DNA from: Halovibrio salipaludis
Lineage (GTDB): Bacteria > Pseudomonadota > Gammaproteobacteria > Pseudomonadales > Oleiphilaceae
Length of the DNA stretch: 64,000 nucleotides
Direction of reading: 5' to 3'
Assembly: GCF_002286965.1 (NCBI RefSeq)
Contig: NZ_NSKD01000001.1
Coordinates: 372,001 to 436,000 of the forward strand
Shown here piece after piece: positions 19,260 through 29,106 of this stretch (the first letter of the stretch is position 1; each line of letters starts with the position of its first letter). Both the position numbers and the translations under genes were made by a program. The notes below the pieces were generated by a model, which was given only the letters and a program-made list of their open reading frames with translations, was not told the origin of the DNA and did not search any database.

Positions 19260-19985
19260 TCAGATGCTGAACGCGGCCCGGAAGCCGCTGACCCATTCGG
19301 GTACACCCTCGGTGGCGGGTTTGCGGATCACCCGGGCGCCGGGCAGATGCAGGCGGGCATCCGGGTCCACCACGCTGACCGGAACCCCTGGCTCCACGAA
19401 CTGGACCAGCGAGGCGGCCGGGTAAACGTTCAGTGATGACCCCACCACCAGCAGGTGATCGGCGCGACTGACCAGTTGCGCTGCTGTTTCCATGGCCGGC
19501 ACCGCCTCGCCAAACCAGACCACGTTCGGGCGCATGGGGTGGCCCCGGCTGCAGGTGAGATCCGGGCTCAGATCCTGCTCCCCCAGCTCGATCACCTCCT
19601 CCGGATCCAGGGCACTGCGGGCCTCCATGATGCTGCCGTGCAGGTGCAGCACATGGGAGGAGCCGGCGCGCTCATGGAGGTTGTCCACGTTCTGGGTCAC
19701 CACACTGACCCGGCAGCGGTTCTCAAGATTCACCAGCGCCTCGTGGGCCGCGTTGGGGCGGGCCGCCAGGACCTGATGGCGACGCTGGTTGTAGAAATCC
19801 CGCACCAGTTCCGGATTGCGCGCCCAGGCCTCGGGGGTGGCCACATCCTCAAGATCCACCTGTTCCCAGAGCCCGCCCGCGTCCCGGAAAGTGGACAGAC
19901 CGCTCTCGGCGCTGATGCCGGCGCCGGTCAGAACCACCACGTGTTCGCTCAGCTCGAAGGATGAGTCGGTGCCTCTGCGCCACAT
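19260..19985 (-). CDS. Sirtuin NAD+-dependent protein deacylase lacking the zinc cysteines
   Basis: 241 residues from an ATG at 19985, behind an AGGAGG site. Rossmann and catalytic motifs are complete: TGAGISAESGLSTFRD, QNVDNLHERAG, the catalytic histidine in LHLHGS, and VVGSSLNVYPAA. The acyl-pocket pair YxxR of desuccinylating (SIRT5/CobB) sirtuins is present in FYNQRR. The small zinc domain between HGS and VVWFGE has only one cysteine (TCSRGH) instead of four, so zinc is unlikely to be bound. Probably removes acetyl or succinyl groups from lysines. Codirectional with the antiporter genes, possibly cotranscribed. Confidence 0.9.
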   Translation of the reverse strand: MWRRGTDSSFELSEHVVVLTGAGISAESGLSTFRDAGGLWEQVDLEDVATPEAWARNPELVRDFYNQRRHQVLAARPNAAHEALVNLENRCRVSVVTQNVDNLHERAGSSHVLHLHGSIMEARSALDPEEVIELGEQDLSPDLTCSRGHPMRPNVVWFGEAVPAMETAAQLVSRADHLLVVGSSLNVYPAASLVQFVEPGVPVSVVDPDARLHLPGARVIRKPATEGVPEWVSGFRAAFSI

Positions 19986-20139
19986 GGGACCTCCTGTTGC
20001 ATTACAACCCGTTGGACCAGCACCAATGATGCCTGAGCCAGCGCCCCGGTAAAGCCCTATCACGGGTAATCCGCATAAGGAAAATGTCGGATCCCGTGCT
20101 ATCTTGAGCAGTATCAATTTCCCCTCAGAGGTATCAGGC

Positions 20140-21726
20140 ATGCGGCAGAATCTTCCAGTTACCGACAGAGAAGTACCGGTACAGGAAGACCGGCCCCTGA
20201 TTTCCGCCACCAATGACCGGGGCGTGATCGAGTACGTCAATGAGGCCTTCATTGAGGTCAGCGGCTTCCCGGAAGGTGAACTGCTCGGCCAGCCCCACAA
20301 CCTCATCCGGCATCCGGACATGCCGCCAATGGTCTTCGAGCACATGTGGGGCCACCTCAAGGCGGGCAAGCCCTGGATGGGGCTGGTCAAAAACCGCTGC
20401 AAGAACGGTGACTTCTACTGGGTCAGTGCCTATGTCACCCCCATCCGCCGCGATGGCCGGATCGTGGGCTACGAGTCCGTGCGTGCCAAACCGGAACGCG
20501 AATGGGTGGAGCGTGCAAGCCGGGTCTATGCGCGCCTGAATGCGGGCAAGCGTGCCACGCCCATCAGCCTGGAAATCAAGGCCATTGCCATGCAGAACCT
20601 GCCACTGGCGCTGGTCGCCGGTGCGGCGCTGGCACCACTGGCGCTCGGGTTGGGCCCGGGCATAGTGGCAGGCACTACCCTGGCCGGGCTTGCCGCCGGT
20701 GGTGCCTGGAACCGCCAGCGCCTGCAGCAGCGCCTGAAGCAGACCCTGGCGCTGCGGCCCGATGCCTTTGCCGACCCGCTCGTGGCGACCACCTATTCGC
20801 CCCGGGGCAGCGGCCTGCGCGAGCTGGACATGCTGATGATCAGCGAAAAGGCCAGGCTGATCACCGTCCTCGAGCGCATGGAAAACTTTGCCAGCCAGTT
20901 GTCCGCCAAGGCGGCCCAGGGGCATCAACTGATGCAGACCAGCCGCGACCAGATCCGCAACCAGCGTGGTGAGACGGACCAGACCGCCTCGGCCATCAAC
21001 GAGATGACCGCCTCCATCAGTGAGGTCTCCCAGAGTGTCGGCCAGGCGGCGCAGCAGGCGGATGAGGCCAACACCGCTACCGGCGAGATCACGCGCATTG
21101 CGGGCGAGAACTCCCGCGTTATCGGAGAGCTGACCGGCAGTGTCGATAACGTCGCGCAGACCGTGAACCAGTTGGGCGAGGCCACGGATGAGATCGGCTC
21201 CGCCGCCCAGCTGATCACCGACATCGCGGACCAGACCAATCTGCTGGCCCTGAACGCGGCCATCGAAGCCGCCCGGGCCGGCGAGGCCGGACGTGGTTTT
21301 GCCGTGGTCGCGGATGAAGTGCGCAACCTGGCCAGCCGCACCCGCGAATCCACGGACCGTATCCACCAGATCATCGACAACTTCAAGCAGCAGGTCCAGG
21401 CCTCCCTGGAGGCCACGGAGAACAGCCGCAGCATGGCCCAGCAGGGGCTTGATGCGGTTCAGGACACGGAAACGAAGGTCCAGGAGGTGGCGGGTTACAT
21501 CGACACCATCGCCTCCCAGACCATGCAGATGGCCTCCGCCGTGGAGGAACAGAGCCAGGTGGCGGACCAGATCAATCAGCAGATCACACGCATCGCCGAG
21601 CTTGCGGACCAGACCACCGGGCAGGCGGACCAGACCGCGGAGGTCAGCTCCGACGTGGAAGGACTGGCCGAGGATCTGCACGTGCTGGTGGACCGCTTCC
21701 GATCGGGTCAGGACAGGACCAGGTAG
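20140..21726 (+). CDS. PAS-containing methyl-accepting chemotaxis protein (Aer-like)
   Basis: 528 residues. An N-terminal PAS domain (about 20-120) has the Aer-type signature ([41 protein letters not shown]), which in Aer binds FAD and reads redox state or oxygen. A short hydrophobic hairpin follows (about 155-195, [23 protein letters not shown]), then a long cytoplasmic helical region and the MCP signalling hairpin ([25 protein letters not shown] split across the tip). No periplasmic sensor domain. Start at the ATG at 20140 with an AGAGG site. Probably an aerotaxis receptor. Confidence 0.9.
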   Translation: MRQNLPVTDREVPVQEDRPLISATNDRGVIEYVNEAFIEVSGFPEGELLGQPHNLIRHPDMPPMVFEHMWGHLKAGKPWMGLVKNRCKNGDFYWVSAYVTPIRRDGRIVGYESVRAKPEREWVERASRVYARLNAGKRATPISLEIKAIAMQNLPLALVAGAALAPLALGLGPGIVAGTTLAGLAAGGAWNRQRLQQRLKQTLALRPDAFADPLVATTYSPRGSGLRELDMLMISEKARLITVLERMENFASQLSAKAAQGHQLMQTSRDQIRNQRGETDQTASAINEMTASISEVSQSVGQAAQQADEANTATGEITRIAGENSRVIGELTGSVDNVAQTVNQLGEATDEIGSAAQLITDIADQTNLLALNAAIEAARAGEAGRGFAVVADEVRNLASRTRESTDRIHQIIDNFKQQVQASLEATENSRSMAQQGLDAVQDTETKVQEVAGYIDTIASQTMQMASAVEEQSQVADQINQQITRIAELADQTTGQADQTAEVSSDVEGLAEDLHVLVDRFRSGQDRTR

Positions 21727-21795
21727 GCCCCGGCATCGGTTCCCTCAGGCGCGGGAAGCGCCCATAATGGAATCGTCTGATGGGAGGCTCAACCG

Positions 21796-22335
21796 ATGGC
21801 AACTGTATTAAGAGTGGTCACACTGGCGGTACTGCTGGCGATGGTCACAGGCTGTGCCCGTTATGCCGTTACGGATTACGACAGCAACGCCGGTTTCGAC
21901 CGCTACAGCAGCTACCGCTTTGCCGAGCGTGATGAGAACGCCATTCAGGGCCTGGACGCCGCGCGCATTGAACGGGCCCTGGAACAGGCACTGACCGGAG
22001 AGGGCTTCACCCGGGCGGATGCGGAACCGGACGTGCTCGTGCGTTACCGGATAGAGGACGAGGTAAGGACTGAGTCACGGGGGCCCAGCCTGGGCCTTGG
22101 ATTCGGATTCGGACGCAGCCCCTTCACCTTCGGCATGGCCCACAGCCCGGTTCGGACCCGCGAAATACGCGAAGGCCAGCTGGTGGTGGAGATGGTGGAT
22201 CCCACCATTGAGCAGGTGGTCTGGGAAGGAAGGGGCCGGCGCTACCTCAGCGAAAACCAGGATCGCGAAGAGCGTACCAGGCTGATTGATCGGATCATTG
22301 AGGCCATGTTCGAGCAGTATCCGCCTCAGCCCTGA
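21796..22335 (+). CDS. DUF4136 lipoprotein
   Basis: 179 residues with a lipoprotein signal peptide and lipobox ending in MVTGC (Cys about residue 21). The mature part has the DUF4136 pattern: YRFAERDENA near the start, a helix LDAARIERALEQALTGEGF, a Gly/Phe-rich low-complexity loop (LGLGFGFGRSPF) and the terminal QVVWEGRGRRYLSE...RIIEAMFEQYP. Members are outer-membrane-attached and of unknown function. Its last 41 bases overlap the convergent GGDEF-EAL gene. Confidence 0.85.
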   Translation: MATVLRVVTLAVLLAMVTGCARYAVTDYDSNAGFDRYSSYRFAERDENAIQGLDAARIERALEQALTGEGFTRADAEPDVLVRYRIEDEVRTESRGPSLGLGFGFGRSPFTFGMAHSPVRTREIREGQLVVEMVDPTIEQVVWEGRGRRYLSENQDREERTRLIDRIIEAMFEQYPPQP

Positions 22336-24307
22336 GCGTCCCCAGCCGCTCCATCAGGTCCTCGACGCCACTCAGGGCCATGGGGCGGGCCAGCAGGAAT
22401 CCTTGGATCCAGTCACAGCCGGCGTTCTCCAGGATCGCCCGCTGTGCCTCCGTTTCCACGCCCTCAGCGATCACCCCAATACCAAGGATATGGGAAAGCT
22501 GGATGATGCCTTCCAGCAGGTGGCGATCCCGCTCGTTCTCCGCAACCGGGTCCACAAAACTCTTATCGATCTTGAGAATATCCGGGGCGAATTCACGCAG
22601 GTAGTTCAGGCTGGAATAACGCACGCCAAAATCGTCGATGGCGATCTTGGCTCCAATGCTGCGCAGCCCCGCAAACAGGCGGCGGGAATAGGCCGGTTCC
22701 TCCATCAGCGAGCTCTCCGTCAGCTCGAGCTCCAGCATGCCTTCCGGCACATTCCAGGCCTCCATCAGCCGCCGCGTTTCCGTCAACAGGTGTTCATCCT
22801 GCAGCTGCCGCGCCGACACATTGACCGCCAGCACGAAATGATCCGGCAGCCCGCGCCCGTGCCAGTCGCGGATGCAGCGGCAGGCCTGTTCGATCACCCG
22901 CACCCCCACATCCACGATCAGGCCCGTCTCCTCGAGAAGGGGAATGAACTCCCCCGGTGAAATCATGCCGTGCTCGGGATGCTGCCAGCGCAGAAGACAC
23001 TCGGCACCGTCCATGCGGGTGCCCTGGGCATTGAACTGGGGCTGATAGTGCAGCTCAAACTCCTGATTCTCCACCGCCCTGTGGATGTCCGCCTCGAGCC
23101 GAAGGCGTTCGGTGGTGGCGGGATTGTCACTCTCGTCGAAGTAGGACCAGTTGTTACGACCCTGGCGCTTGGCACTGTACATGGCCACATCCGCACTGCG
23201 GGTGAGGCTTTCCGCATCACCGCCATCCCTCGGGAACAGCGCCACGCCAACACTGAGGGTCAGAAAGGAATCCTCCTCCTGGAGCCGGTAGGGCCGCGAG
23301 AGATCATTGATGATCCCGCGCACGATGGTTTCGCGCTGTTCGGTATCCTGACGACGGGAAAGCAGAACCGCGAACTCATCCCCGCCCAGCCGGGCCAGAA
23401 AACCCCGCCCCTCGACGACGCTCTGGAGCCGCCGGGCCACCTGGCGCAGCAGTTCGTCACCCGCGCTGTGGCCCAGAGAGTCATTGATGTACTTGAAGCG
23501 GTCCAGGTCCAGAAACAGCAGGGAGAACGCCAGGTCGTTGCGGGTGGCGTCCTGACACTGCTGCTCCAGCCGTTCATGGAAAAGATAACGGTTGGGCAGC
23601 CCGGTGAGGCGGTCGTAGTAGGCGGCTTCGTAAAGGGCTTCCTGCTGGTGGTGCTGCTCCGTGATGTTCTCGGCCACCCCGACCATCCGGACCAGTTCCC
23701 CCTGTTCATCACAGATCGGATAGGCACGGTCCTCAAGCCACAGCCAGGTACCATCGGCATGCTGGACACGGTACTGCTGCGTGATGCTCTGGCAGCTCCG
23801 GATGATGTGTTCCAGGGTGCTGGTAACCCGCTCGCTGTCCTGGGGATGGACGGTTCGCAGCCACAGGTGTCGATCCTCAAGCAGGCGTTGCGCAGGCAAT
23901 CCCCAGATGGATTCGGCCGCCGGAGACACATAGCTCAGGCGCTGACGCACAGGATCCCAGATCCAGAATACCTCCGGGATATGCTCTGCCATCTCCTGGA
24001 ACCGCGCCTCGCGCTCCACGGCCTCACGGCTTATACCGGCAATGGCCGAATACAGACTCCGCATGGCCAGGTACAGGAGCACCCCTGTCAGGCCGATGTA
24101 GGAGATCCCTTTCCAGGTCTGCAGGTTTCTGGCTGTTTCAGGATCCTTCACCAGGGTGGCCAGCCAGAGGTCACTGAACAGGATCCAGCTGGTGCCGAAC
24201 AGGCCATACAGGACCACGATCAAAAGCGGCCCCCGCTGCAGAAGCAGAGGCCAGTGGTAACGGATGTCATTACTCCGGTTAAGAGATCCGGACCGCTTTG
24301 CCATCAA
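22295..24307 (-). CDS. PAS-GGDEF-EAL cyclic-di-GMP enzyme
   Basis: 670 residues: two membrane helices (about 22-45 and 65-90), a PAS domain with PAC segment (about 105-230), a GGDEF domain with intact LGGDEF active site, and an EAL domain. The GGDEF half should make c-di-GMP. In the EAL half, metal-site elements ELTESSLM, DDFG, KIDKSFV and EGVET are present, but the signature motif reads ECLLRW instead of EALLRW and loop 6 reads DDFGVRYSSL instead of DDFGTGYSSL, so hydrolysis may be weak. The neighbouring chemoreceptor hints at a motility role. Confidence 0.9.
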   Translation of the reverse strand: MMAKRSGSLNRSNDIRYHWPLLLQRGPLLIVVLYGLFGTSWILFSDLWLATLVKDPETARNLQTWKGISYIGLTGVLLYLAMRSLYSAIAGISREAVEREARFQEMAEHIPEVFWIWDPVRQRLSYVSPAAESIWGLPAQRLLEDRHLWLRTVHPQDSERVTSTLEHIIRSCQSITQQYRVQHADGTWLWLEDRAYPICDEQGELVRMVGVAENITEQHHQQEALYEAAYYDRLTGLPNRYLFHERLEQQCQDATRNDLAFSLLFLDLDRFKYINDSLGHSAGDELLRQVARRLQSVVEGRGFLARLGGDEFAVLLSRRQDTEQRETIVRGIINDLSRPYRLQEEDSFLTLSVGVALFPRDGGDAESLTRSADVAMYSAKRQGRNNWSYFDESDNPATTERLRLEADIHRAVENQEFELHYQPQFNAQGTRMDGAECLLRWQHPEHGMISPGEFIPLLEETGLIVDVGVRVIEQACRCIRDWHGRGLPDHFVLAVNVSARQLQDEHLLTETRRLMEAWNVPEGMLELELTESSLMEEPAYSRRLFAGLRSIGAKIAIDDFGVRYSSLNYLREFAPDILKIDKSFVDPVAENERDRHLLEGIIQLSHILGIGVIAEGVETEAQRAILENAGCDWIQGFLLARPMALSGVEDLMERLGTLRAEADTARTWPQ

Positions 24308-24326
24308 CGCGCTCCAGCGTCATTGC

Positions 24327-26132
24327 TCACTCGATACCAGGTCTCAGATCCACCCAGGTGGGATCATGGTCAGAGGCTCGCCAGGGTTCCTGCGCGGAGA
24401 CGGTCAGCGGCTCCGGCAACCCATTGCGTTCTTCCCTGCTGTAGTGGAGCAGCGGCGGCTCATCGGCATTGACAGACTGGATGCCGGCCGCCTCCACGGT
24501 CACGTCTGATTCCCCTGCCCATAGAATATAGTCCAGTGTTCCCGACTGTGCCCGGTAGATGTAGCTGCTGGCGGGGCCTTCGTGGCGACCGGCGAGCACA
24601 TTGCGGTATCCGGCCTGTTCCAGAAGCGACAGGGGAGTTTCCCGCGCATAGGCGTTGAGATCGCCAACCAGAACAACGTTCGGTGCTTCCATCGGTTCCC
24701 TGAGCTGCTCCAGCCACTGGAGCAGGCGGCGGGTTGCCGCATTCCGGTGGGCGCTCCAGCAGCCCTCACCATCCCCCTGCGCTGCGTTGGGGCCACTGGC
24801 TTCACCACAGCGCTTGCTCTTGAAGTGATTGACCACCACGAGAAACTCAGCACCGGAGGCGTGATGACGAAAGCGCTGGGCTACCGGCGGGCGACTGCCC
24901 TGGTTGAAAGGGGGCGAGCGCAGAACTTTCGGCTCGCCAACAGGCCCAACCCGTTCGCTGCGCCAGGCGAGGCCCACGGCGATGGCATCGTCACCCGGCC
25001 GGCGCTGCGGGCGGGCATACTCCCAGCTGCCCTCAAGACCGGCCGTGAGGGAGGCGATGGCGCTGCGTTCCCCGGTACCATCGTTCTCCAGCTCCACCAG
25101 CCCGATGATGTCCGCCGCCAGACCATCCAGTGCCGTCACCAGGCGCTGGTGCTGGGCCCGCCAGGCCGCGGCTGATTCCGCGCCGCGGGCAGTGGGGAAG
25201 CCGCCGCCCCTGCCGTCACCGTTGAAATAGTTCTGCAGGTTGAAGCCTGCCACCCGGATGATGCCGTCCTCCGGCCGTTCAAGCGGCTCCGGTGGGGGAT
25301 TCAGCGTCCGGACCGTCGGTGCCGTTGTGGGCTGGAGCCGCCAGTCGCCATAGCGGTAATCGAGAACGCCCTCCACATCCTCCAGCGCGTCCCCCACACG
25401 GAGACGCCGGTCGGCTTCGTAGTGACGCAGCACCCATTGCGGAAGGGCGGAGAACTGGCGCCGGCTGCCGTCATCCAGCAGCAGGCTGCGTTCCTGGTTG
25501 CGCTCGGCCACCTGCCGTGCTCCCTCACCGGGTTCCGCAATCTGGGTAGGCTGGAACAGCCGCCCGTCCGCCAGGTTGATCACACCGTAGCGTGCCAGCC
25601 CATAGAGCCCGGTAATGATGGCCCCCTGCTCCAGGCGGACCCTCATCCCCTCGAGCGCCTCCTTCCCCTCGCCATCCACGGGAAGGGACAATGATACAGG
25701 TTCGGGCAGCCCCGGTTCGCCGCAACGGGCCTCGATGCGGCTCCCGGAAAGCTGGGTCATGCCGTGGTATTCCCCGGCCTCACCACGCACCCGGAGCCGC
25801 TCTCCCGGTGACACATCAGCGCCGGGCGCGTAAATGAACAGGCCACGGGAGGCCTGGCCCTGATCCGGACCCTGCGTCCCCTGCTGGATGAAATACCCCC
25901 CCAGTTGCTCACGGGCGGTGAAATCGGCCGTGACAATGCCTTCCGTCAGCACCGTGCGACCATCCAGTGGCGTGACCGCTGCCGTACCCTGGATGCGCTC
26001 CACCGCTGTAACCGCGCCGTGGCAGCCCGCTTCACCCGCCGCCGGCAATGGCCAGAACCGATAGCTGATAGCGAACCAGAGCGCGATGGCCAGCAACACC
26101 AGCCATACCGGCACCCATCTGAGGCTGTGCAT
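24327..26132 (-). CDS. Secreted or membrane-tethered endonuclease/exonuclease/phosphatase (ExeM/NucH-like)
   Basis: 601 residues from an ATG at 26132, preceded by GGGAGGGAG. An N-terminal hydrophobic helix (WVPVWLVLLAIALWFAISY) acts as signal or anchor; an OB-like region follows (about 50-300), then a C-terminal EEP nuclease domain with IIRVAGFNLQNYFNGDG, VELENDGTG, VNHFKSKRCG, VVLVGDLNAYARE and ASDHDPTWVDL. This matches extracellular DNases of the ExeM family that use DNA as phosphate source or shape biofilm. It lacks the C-terminal GlyGly-CTERM tail of ExeM. It lies 19 bp upstream of the GGDEF-EAL gene on the same strand. Confidence 0.87.
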   Translation of the reverse strand: MHSLRWVPVWLVLLAIALWFAISYRFWPLPAAGEAGCHGAVTAVERIQGTAAVTPLDGRTVLTEGIVTADFTAREQLGGYFIQQGTQGPDQGQASRGLFIYAPGADVSPGERLRVRGEAGEYHGMTQLSGSRIEARCGEPGLPEPVSLSLPVDGEGKEALEGMRVRLEQGAIITGLYGLARYGVINLADGRLFQPTQIAEPGEGARQVAERNQERSLLLDDGSRRQFSALPQWVLRHYEADRRLRVGDALEDVEGVLDYRYGDWRLQPTTAPTVRTLNPPPEPLERPEDGIIRVAGFNLQNYFNGDGRGGGFPTARGAESAAAWRAQHQRLVTALDGLAADIIGLVELENDGTGERSAIASLTAGLEGSWEYARPQRRPGDDAIAVGLAWRSERVGPVGEPKVLRSPPFNQGSRPPVAQRFRHHASGAEFLVVVNHFKSKRCGEASGPNAAQGDGEGCWSAHRNAATRRLLQWLEQLREPMEAPNVVLVGDLNAYARETPLSLLEQAGYRNVLAGRHEGPASSYIYRAQSGTLDYILWAGESDVTVEAAGIQSVNADEPPLLHYSREERNGLPEPLTVSAQEPWRASDHDPTWVDLRPGIE

Positions 26133-26307
26133 CGACGTGCTCCCTCCCGCTGTAACCTGTGGACAACCCCTATGGGTGAAACCGTTTCCCGGCATTAGAC
26201 TACCAGAAGGTCGTTCAGGGATGTCGTGGCGGATCTTGATCCGCTGAGGCACAATGGCCCGGCCGGGTGTTGAGAACCGCATCCGCAATATACCAGCAGG
26301 AAGAACA

Positions 26308-26823
26308 ATGGATGGTAGGATGGCAGGCAGCCAGCCCAAGCAGAGTCCCGATAAGATGAATCAACGTCAGTTCCCTTTCAGTGTGGCCCGCATTGCCCGT
26401 CGCTGGCGCAAGCTGCTCGACGAACGACTCAAGGATCTCGGTGTGACACAGGCACGCTGGAGCACCATGGTCGCCCTCCACCGTGGCGGCGAAGGGGTAA
26501 CCCAGCGGGAGCTGGCGGAGCTGATGTCCATTGAGAACCCCACGCTGGTGCGGCTGCTCGACAACCTTGAATCCCAGAAGCTGATTGAGCGCCGTCCCTG
26601 TGAGCAGGACCGGCGGGCCCGCCGCCTGCACCTGACCGACCGTGGCGAATCCTTCATCAAGAAGCTTGATGAACGCGCTGAAGGCCTCCGTGAGCAGCTT
26701 CTGAGTGGCATCAGTGACGACGAGCTGGCAACATGTCTCGATGTGTTCGAACGCATCCTGGCCAATGCCGAAGCCGCGAGTACGGATCAACAGGATCTTG
26801 CTGCCACTGACGAAACGAAATAG
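26308..26823 (+). CDS. MarR family transcriptional regulator (SlyA-like)
   Basis: 171 residues with the winged-helix core: recognition region QRELAELMSIENPTLVRLLDNLE and wing RRPCEQDRRARRLHLTD, both standard MarR/SlyA. The start at 26308 follows AGGAAG with 4-nt spacing; an ATG at 26320 is the alternative. It is divergent from the nuclease gene and overlaps the downstream L,D-transpeptidase frame, so it may be cotranscribed with that cell-wall enzyme. The ligand is unknown. Confidence 0.87.
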   Translation: MDGRMAGSQPKQSPDKMNQRQFPFSVARIARRWRKLLDERLKDLGVTQARWSTMVALHRGGEGVTQRELAELMSIENPTLVRLLDNLESQKLIERRPCEQDRRARRLHLTDRGESFIKKLDERAEGLREQLLSGISDDELATCLDVFERILANAEAASTDQQDLAATDETK

Positions 26824-27769
26824 CCTTTCCCGGACCCTGATCGCCCTCTGCCTTTGGTCGTCCGCCACAGCCGTGGCTGCCAGTGGGCAGGCGCACGAGT
26901 GGCAGCCGGGCGATACGATCATCGGCAAACCCACCTGGGTCACCACGGCCTACGAGGACACCTTCGCCGGCATCGGCGAGAACCGTGGTTTCGGTTTTCT
27001 CGAGATGGTGCGCGCCAACCCGGACGTGGACCCCTGGCTGCCCGGGGACGGCACCCGCATAAGGCTTCCTTCCCGCCGCCTTCTGCCGTCGCCCCCCCAT
27101 GAAGACATTGTCATCAATCTTGCCGAGTTCCGGCTCTATCATTTCCGGGACGACCGGGTAGTGACCTACCCGGTGGGCATTGGCAACTCCAGCACCCCCT
27201 CACCACTGACCCGGACCAGTGTGCGCATGCGCCTGGAATCCCCGGCCTGGTACCCACCGGAATCCATCCGGGAGGAAGCCGCCGGGGAGGGCCGCAAACT
27301 GCCGGCAGAGATCCCGCCGGGCCCTTCCAATCCGCTCGGGCCCTTTGCGCTCCAGCTGGAGGAGGACGGCTACCTGATCCACGGCACCAATAAGCGCTTC
27401 GGTGTTGGCCAGCGGGTGAGCCACGGCTGCATCCGGATGTTCAATGACGACATCGAGGAGCTGGTCTGGGCCACGCCCAAGGGCAGTGGGGTGCGGATTG
27501 TTGACGAGCCCGTGAAGGCGGCCGTCCAGGGCAACACCATCTGGCTGCAGGTTCACGGGCAGAAGGAAGCCCTCGAGGAGGCAGACCACGACCGTCTGTG
27601 GCGGGAAGCCGAAGCCGCCCTGGAACGGATCCGCAGGAGCGAGCCCGGGGTGGAGATCTACCGCGGCCGGGTGGAGGAGGCCGTTGAGCGGGCCAGCGGC
27701 CTTGCGGTCCGGGTTGGCATGGTCGTGGGCAAGGCGCCGGGCTGGCGCTACTGGCGCTCCAGCAGGTAG
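26765..27769 (+). CDS. L,D-transpeptidase (YkuD domain, ErfK/YbiS type)
   Basis: Periplasmic peptidoglycan L,D-transpeptidase. A hydrophobic signal segment (RTLIALCLWSSATAVAASG) is followed by a LysM-like stretch (HEWQPGDTIIGK..., DPWLPGDGTRIRLP) and a YkuD domain with the catalytic set HGTNKRF...VSHGCIRM, where the cysteine attacks the tetrapeptide. The C-terminal 60 residues are a charged helix. The start is uncertain: the ATG at 26765 gives a long basic n-region overlapping the marR gene by 59 nt, while a TTG at 26798 gives a more usual signal peptide. The 3' end overlaps yfbR by 22 bp. Confidence 0.85.
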   Translation: MPKPRVRINRILLPLTKRNSLSRTLIALCLWSSATAVAASGQAHEWQPGDTIIGKPTWVTTAYEDTFAGIGENRGFGFLEMVRANPDVDPWLPGDGTRIRLPSRRLLPSPPHEDIVINLAEFRLYHFRDDRVVTYPVGIGNSSTPSPLTRTSVRMRLESPAWYPPESIREEAAGEGRKLPAEIPPGPSNPLGPFALQLEEDGYLIHGTNKRFGVGQRVSHGCIRMFNDDIEELVWATPKGSGVRIVDEPVKAAVQGNTIWLQVHGQKEALEEADHDRLWREAEAALERIRRSEPGVEIYRGRVEEAVERASGLAVRVGMVVGKAPGWRYWRSSR

Positions 27770-28347
27770 TCCAGGCTGGCGCCGTAGTCCGGGGCAAAGA
27801 CTTCCAGGAAATACGCCACTTCAGGCAGCGCCTCGGCTTCCAGCCGCGAGCGGATCTGCCGGGCCGCCTGCTCGAACTCCCGGTTGCCCGCCCGCAGCTC
27901 CGCCTCACACTTGAGAAGCGCGGCCAGCCGGTCCGCCGCCTTGATCAGCTCCGCCGTGCTGTCACTCCAGCTGCTTTCTTCCAGGTAGGGCGCCAGCGCC
28001 GGGCGCAGCGTCTCCGGCAGCAGATCCAGCAGTTCCTTCTGGGCCCGGTGCTCAACGTCCGCAAAGGCCTCGCGCATGACGCTGGAGTAGTACTTCACCG
28101 GTGTCGGCATGTCGCCGGTGATCACCTCGGAGGCATCGTGATAGAGGGCGGCCGCGGCAATGGCGTCGGCGTTGACGTTCCCGTCGTAGTGCGTGTTGCG
28201 GATGGTTGCCAGGGCGTGGGCAAGGACCGAGACCTCCCAGGAATGCGTGGCCACATCCTCCTCAATGGCATTGCGCATCAGCCCCCAGCGCCGGATCCAG
28301 CGCAGGCGGCCAAGGTAGGCGAAAAAGGGGCTTGTCCTGCGTGCCAT
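27748..28347 (-). CDS. yfbR: 5'-deoxynucleotidase, HD domain (YfbR-like)
   Basis: 199 residues, same length and pattern as E. coli YfbR. Metal and phosphate residues are visible: RW...LMRN near the start, EDVATHSWEVSVLAHAL (first His), YHDASEVITGDMPTPVKYY (HD motif) and the later KAADRLAALLKC. It hydrolyses deoxynucleoside 5'-monophosphates and acts in pyrimidine salvage. The start at 28347 is chosen because GGAGT precedes it by 9 nt and the protein then begins like YfbR; upstream in-frame ATGs exist at 28362 and 28380. Confidence 0.9.
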   Translation of the reverse strand: MARRTSPFFAYLGRLRWIRRWGLMRNAIEEDVATHSWEVSVLAHALATIRNTHYDGNVNADAIAAAALYHDASEVITGDMPTPVKYYSSVMREAFADVEHRAQKELLDLLPETLRPALAPYLEESSWSDSTAELIKAADRLAALLKCEAELRAGNREFEQAARQIRSRLEAEALPEVAYFLEVFAPDYGASLDYLLERQ

Positions 28348-28470
28348 GATGCGGTACTCCATCGGGCGGTGACTGTTCACAGTGCGCCATTATACGGCCA
28401 TGGGACTGGCACCGGGCAACGCAGGCCCGAACATGTTAGTGTTCTGGCGACAGCACTCAGGAGGTAAACC

Positions 28471-29106
28471 GTGGACATTGGCGACATGCGCCGCGATTTT
28501 GAAAGCGAGGGGCTGGAGCGTGAGCAGCTGGACGACTGCCCCTTCCGCCAGTTCGAGCACTGGTTCGCCCAGGCGCAGGAGGCGGGCATCGAGGACGCCA
28601 ATGCCCTGACGCTGGCCACCGCGGATGCCCAGGGCTGGCCCACCGCCCGCACCGTTCTGCTCAAGTACTTCGATGCCGACGGTTTCGTCTTCTACACCAA
28701 CTACGGCAGCCGCAAGGCCAGGGCACTGGAAGAGAACCCCCGCGCGGCCATGCTGTTCCCCTGGGTGACGCTCAACCGGCAGGTGACCATCGAGGGCGCT
28801 GTGGAGAAGGTGAGCCGCCAGGAATCACTGAAATACTTCACCTCCCGCCCCGAGGGCAGCCAGCTGGGTGCCTGGGTCTCCCACCAGAGCGCGGTGATCG
28901 AATCCCGCCAGGCGCTGGAGGCGAAGCTCCAGAGCATGAAGGAACGCTTCCGCCAGGGACGGATCCCGCTGCCGGATTTCTGGGGTGGCTACCGGGTGAT
29001 CCCCGAGCGCATCGAGTTCTGGCAGGGCCGGCCCAGCCGGCTGCATGACCGTTTCGAGTATCGCCGGGAAGGTGATGGATGGCGGATCCAGCGTCTTCAG
29101 CCGTAG
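28471..29106 (+). CDS. pdxH: Pyridoxamine/pyridoxine 5'-phosphate oxidase
   Basis: 211 residues; a GTG start with a strong AGGAGGT site. PdxH oxidises pyridoxine or pyridoxamine phosphate to pyridoxal phosphate with FMN. Signatures: ARTVLLKYFDADGFVFYTNYGSRKA (FMN binding), YFTSRPEGSQLGAWVSHQS, and the C-terminal family motif PDFWGGYRVIPERIEFWQGRPSRLHDR near residues 170-200 (quoted here in part by PDFWGGYR and EFWQGRPSRLHDR). First gene of a five-gene unit in which each following gene overlaps its predecessor. Confidence 0.95.
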   Translation: MDIGDMRRDFESEGLEREQLDDCPFRQFEHWFAQAQEAGIEDANALTLATADAQGWPTARTVLLKYFDADGFVFYTNYGSRKARALEENPRAAMLFPWVTLNRQVTIEGAVEKVSRQESLKYFTSRPEGSQLGAWVSHQSAVIESRQALEAKLQSMKERFRQGRIPLPDFWGGYRVIPERIEFWQGRPSRLHDRFEYRREGDGWRIQRLQP

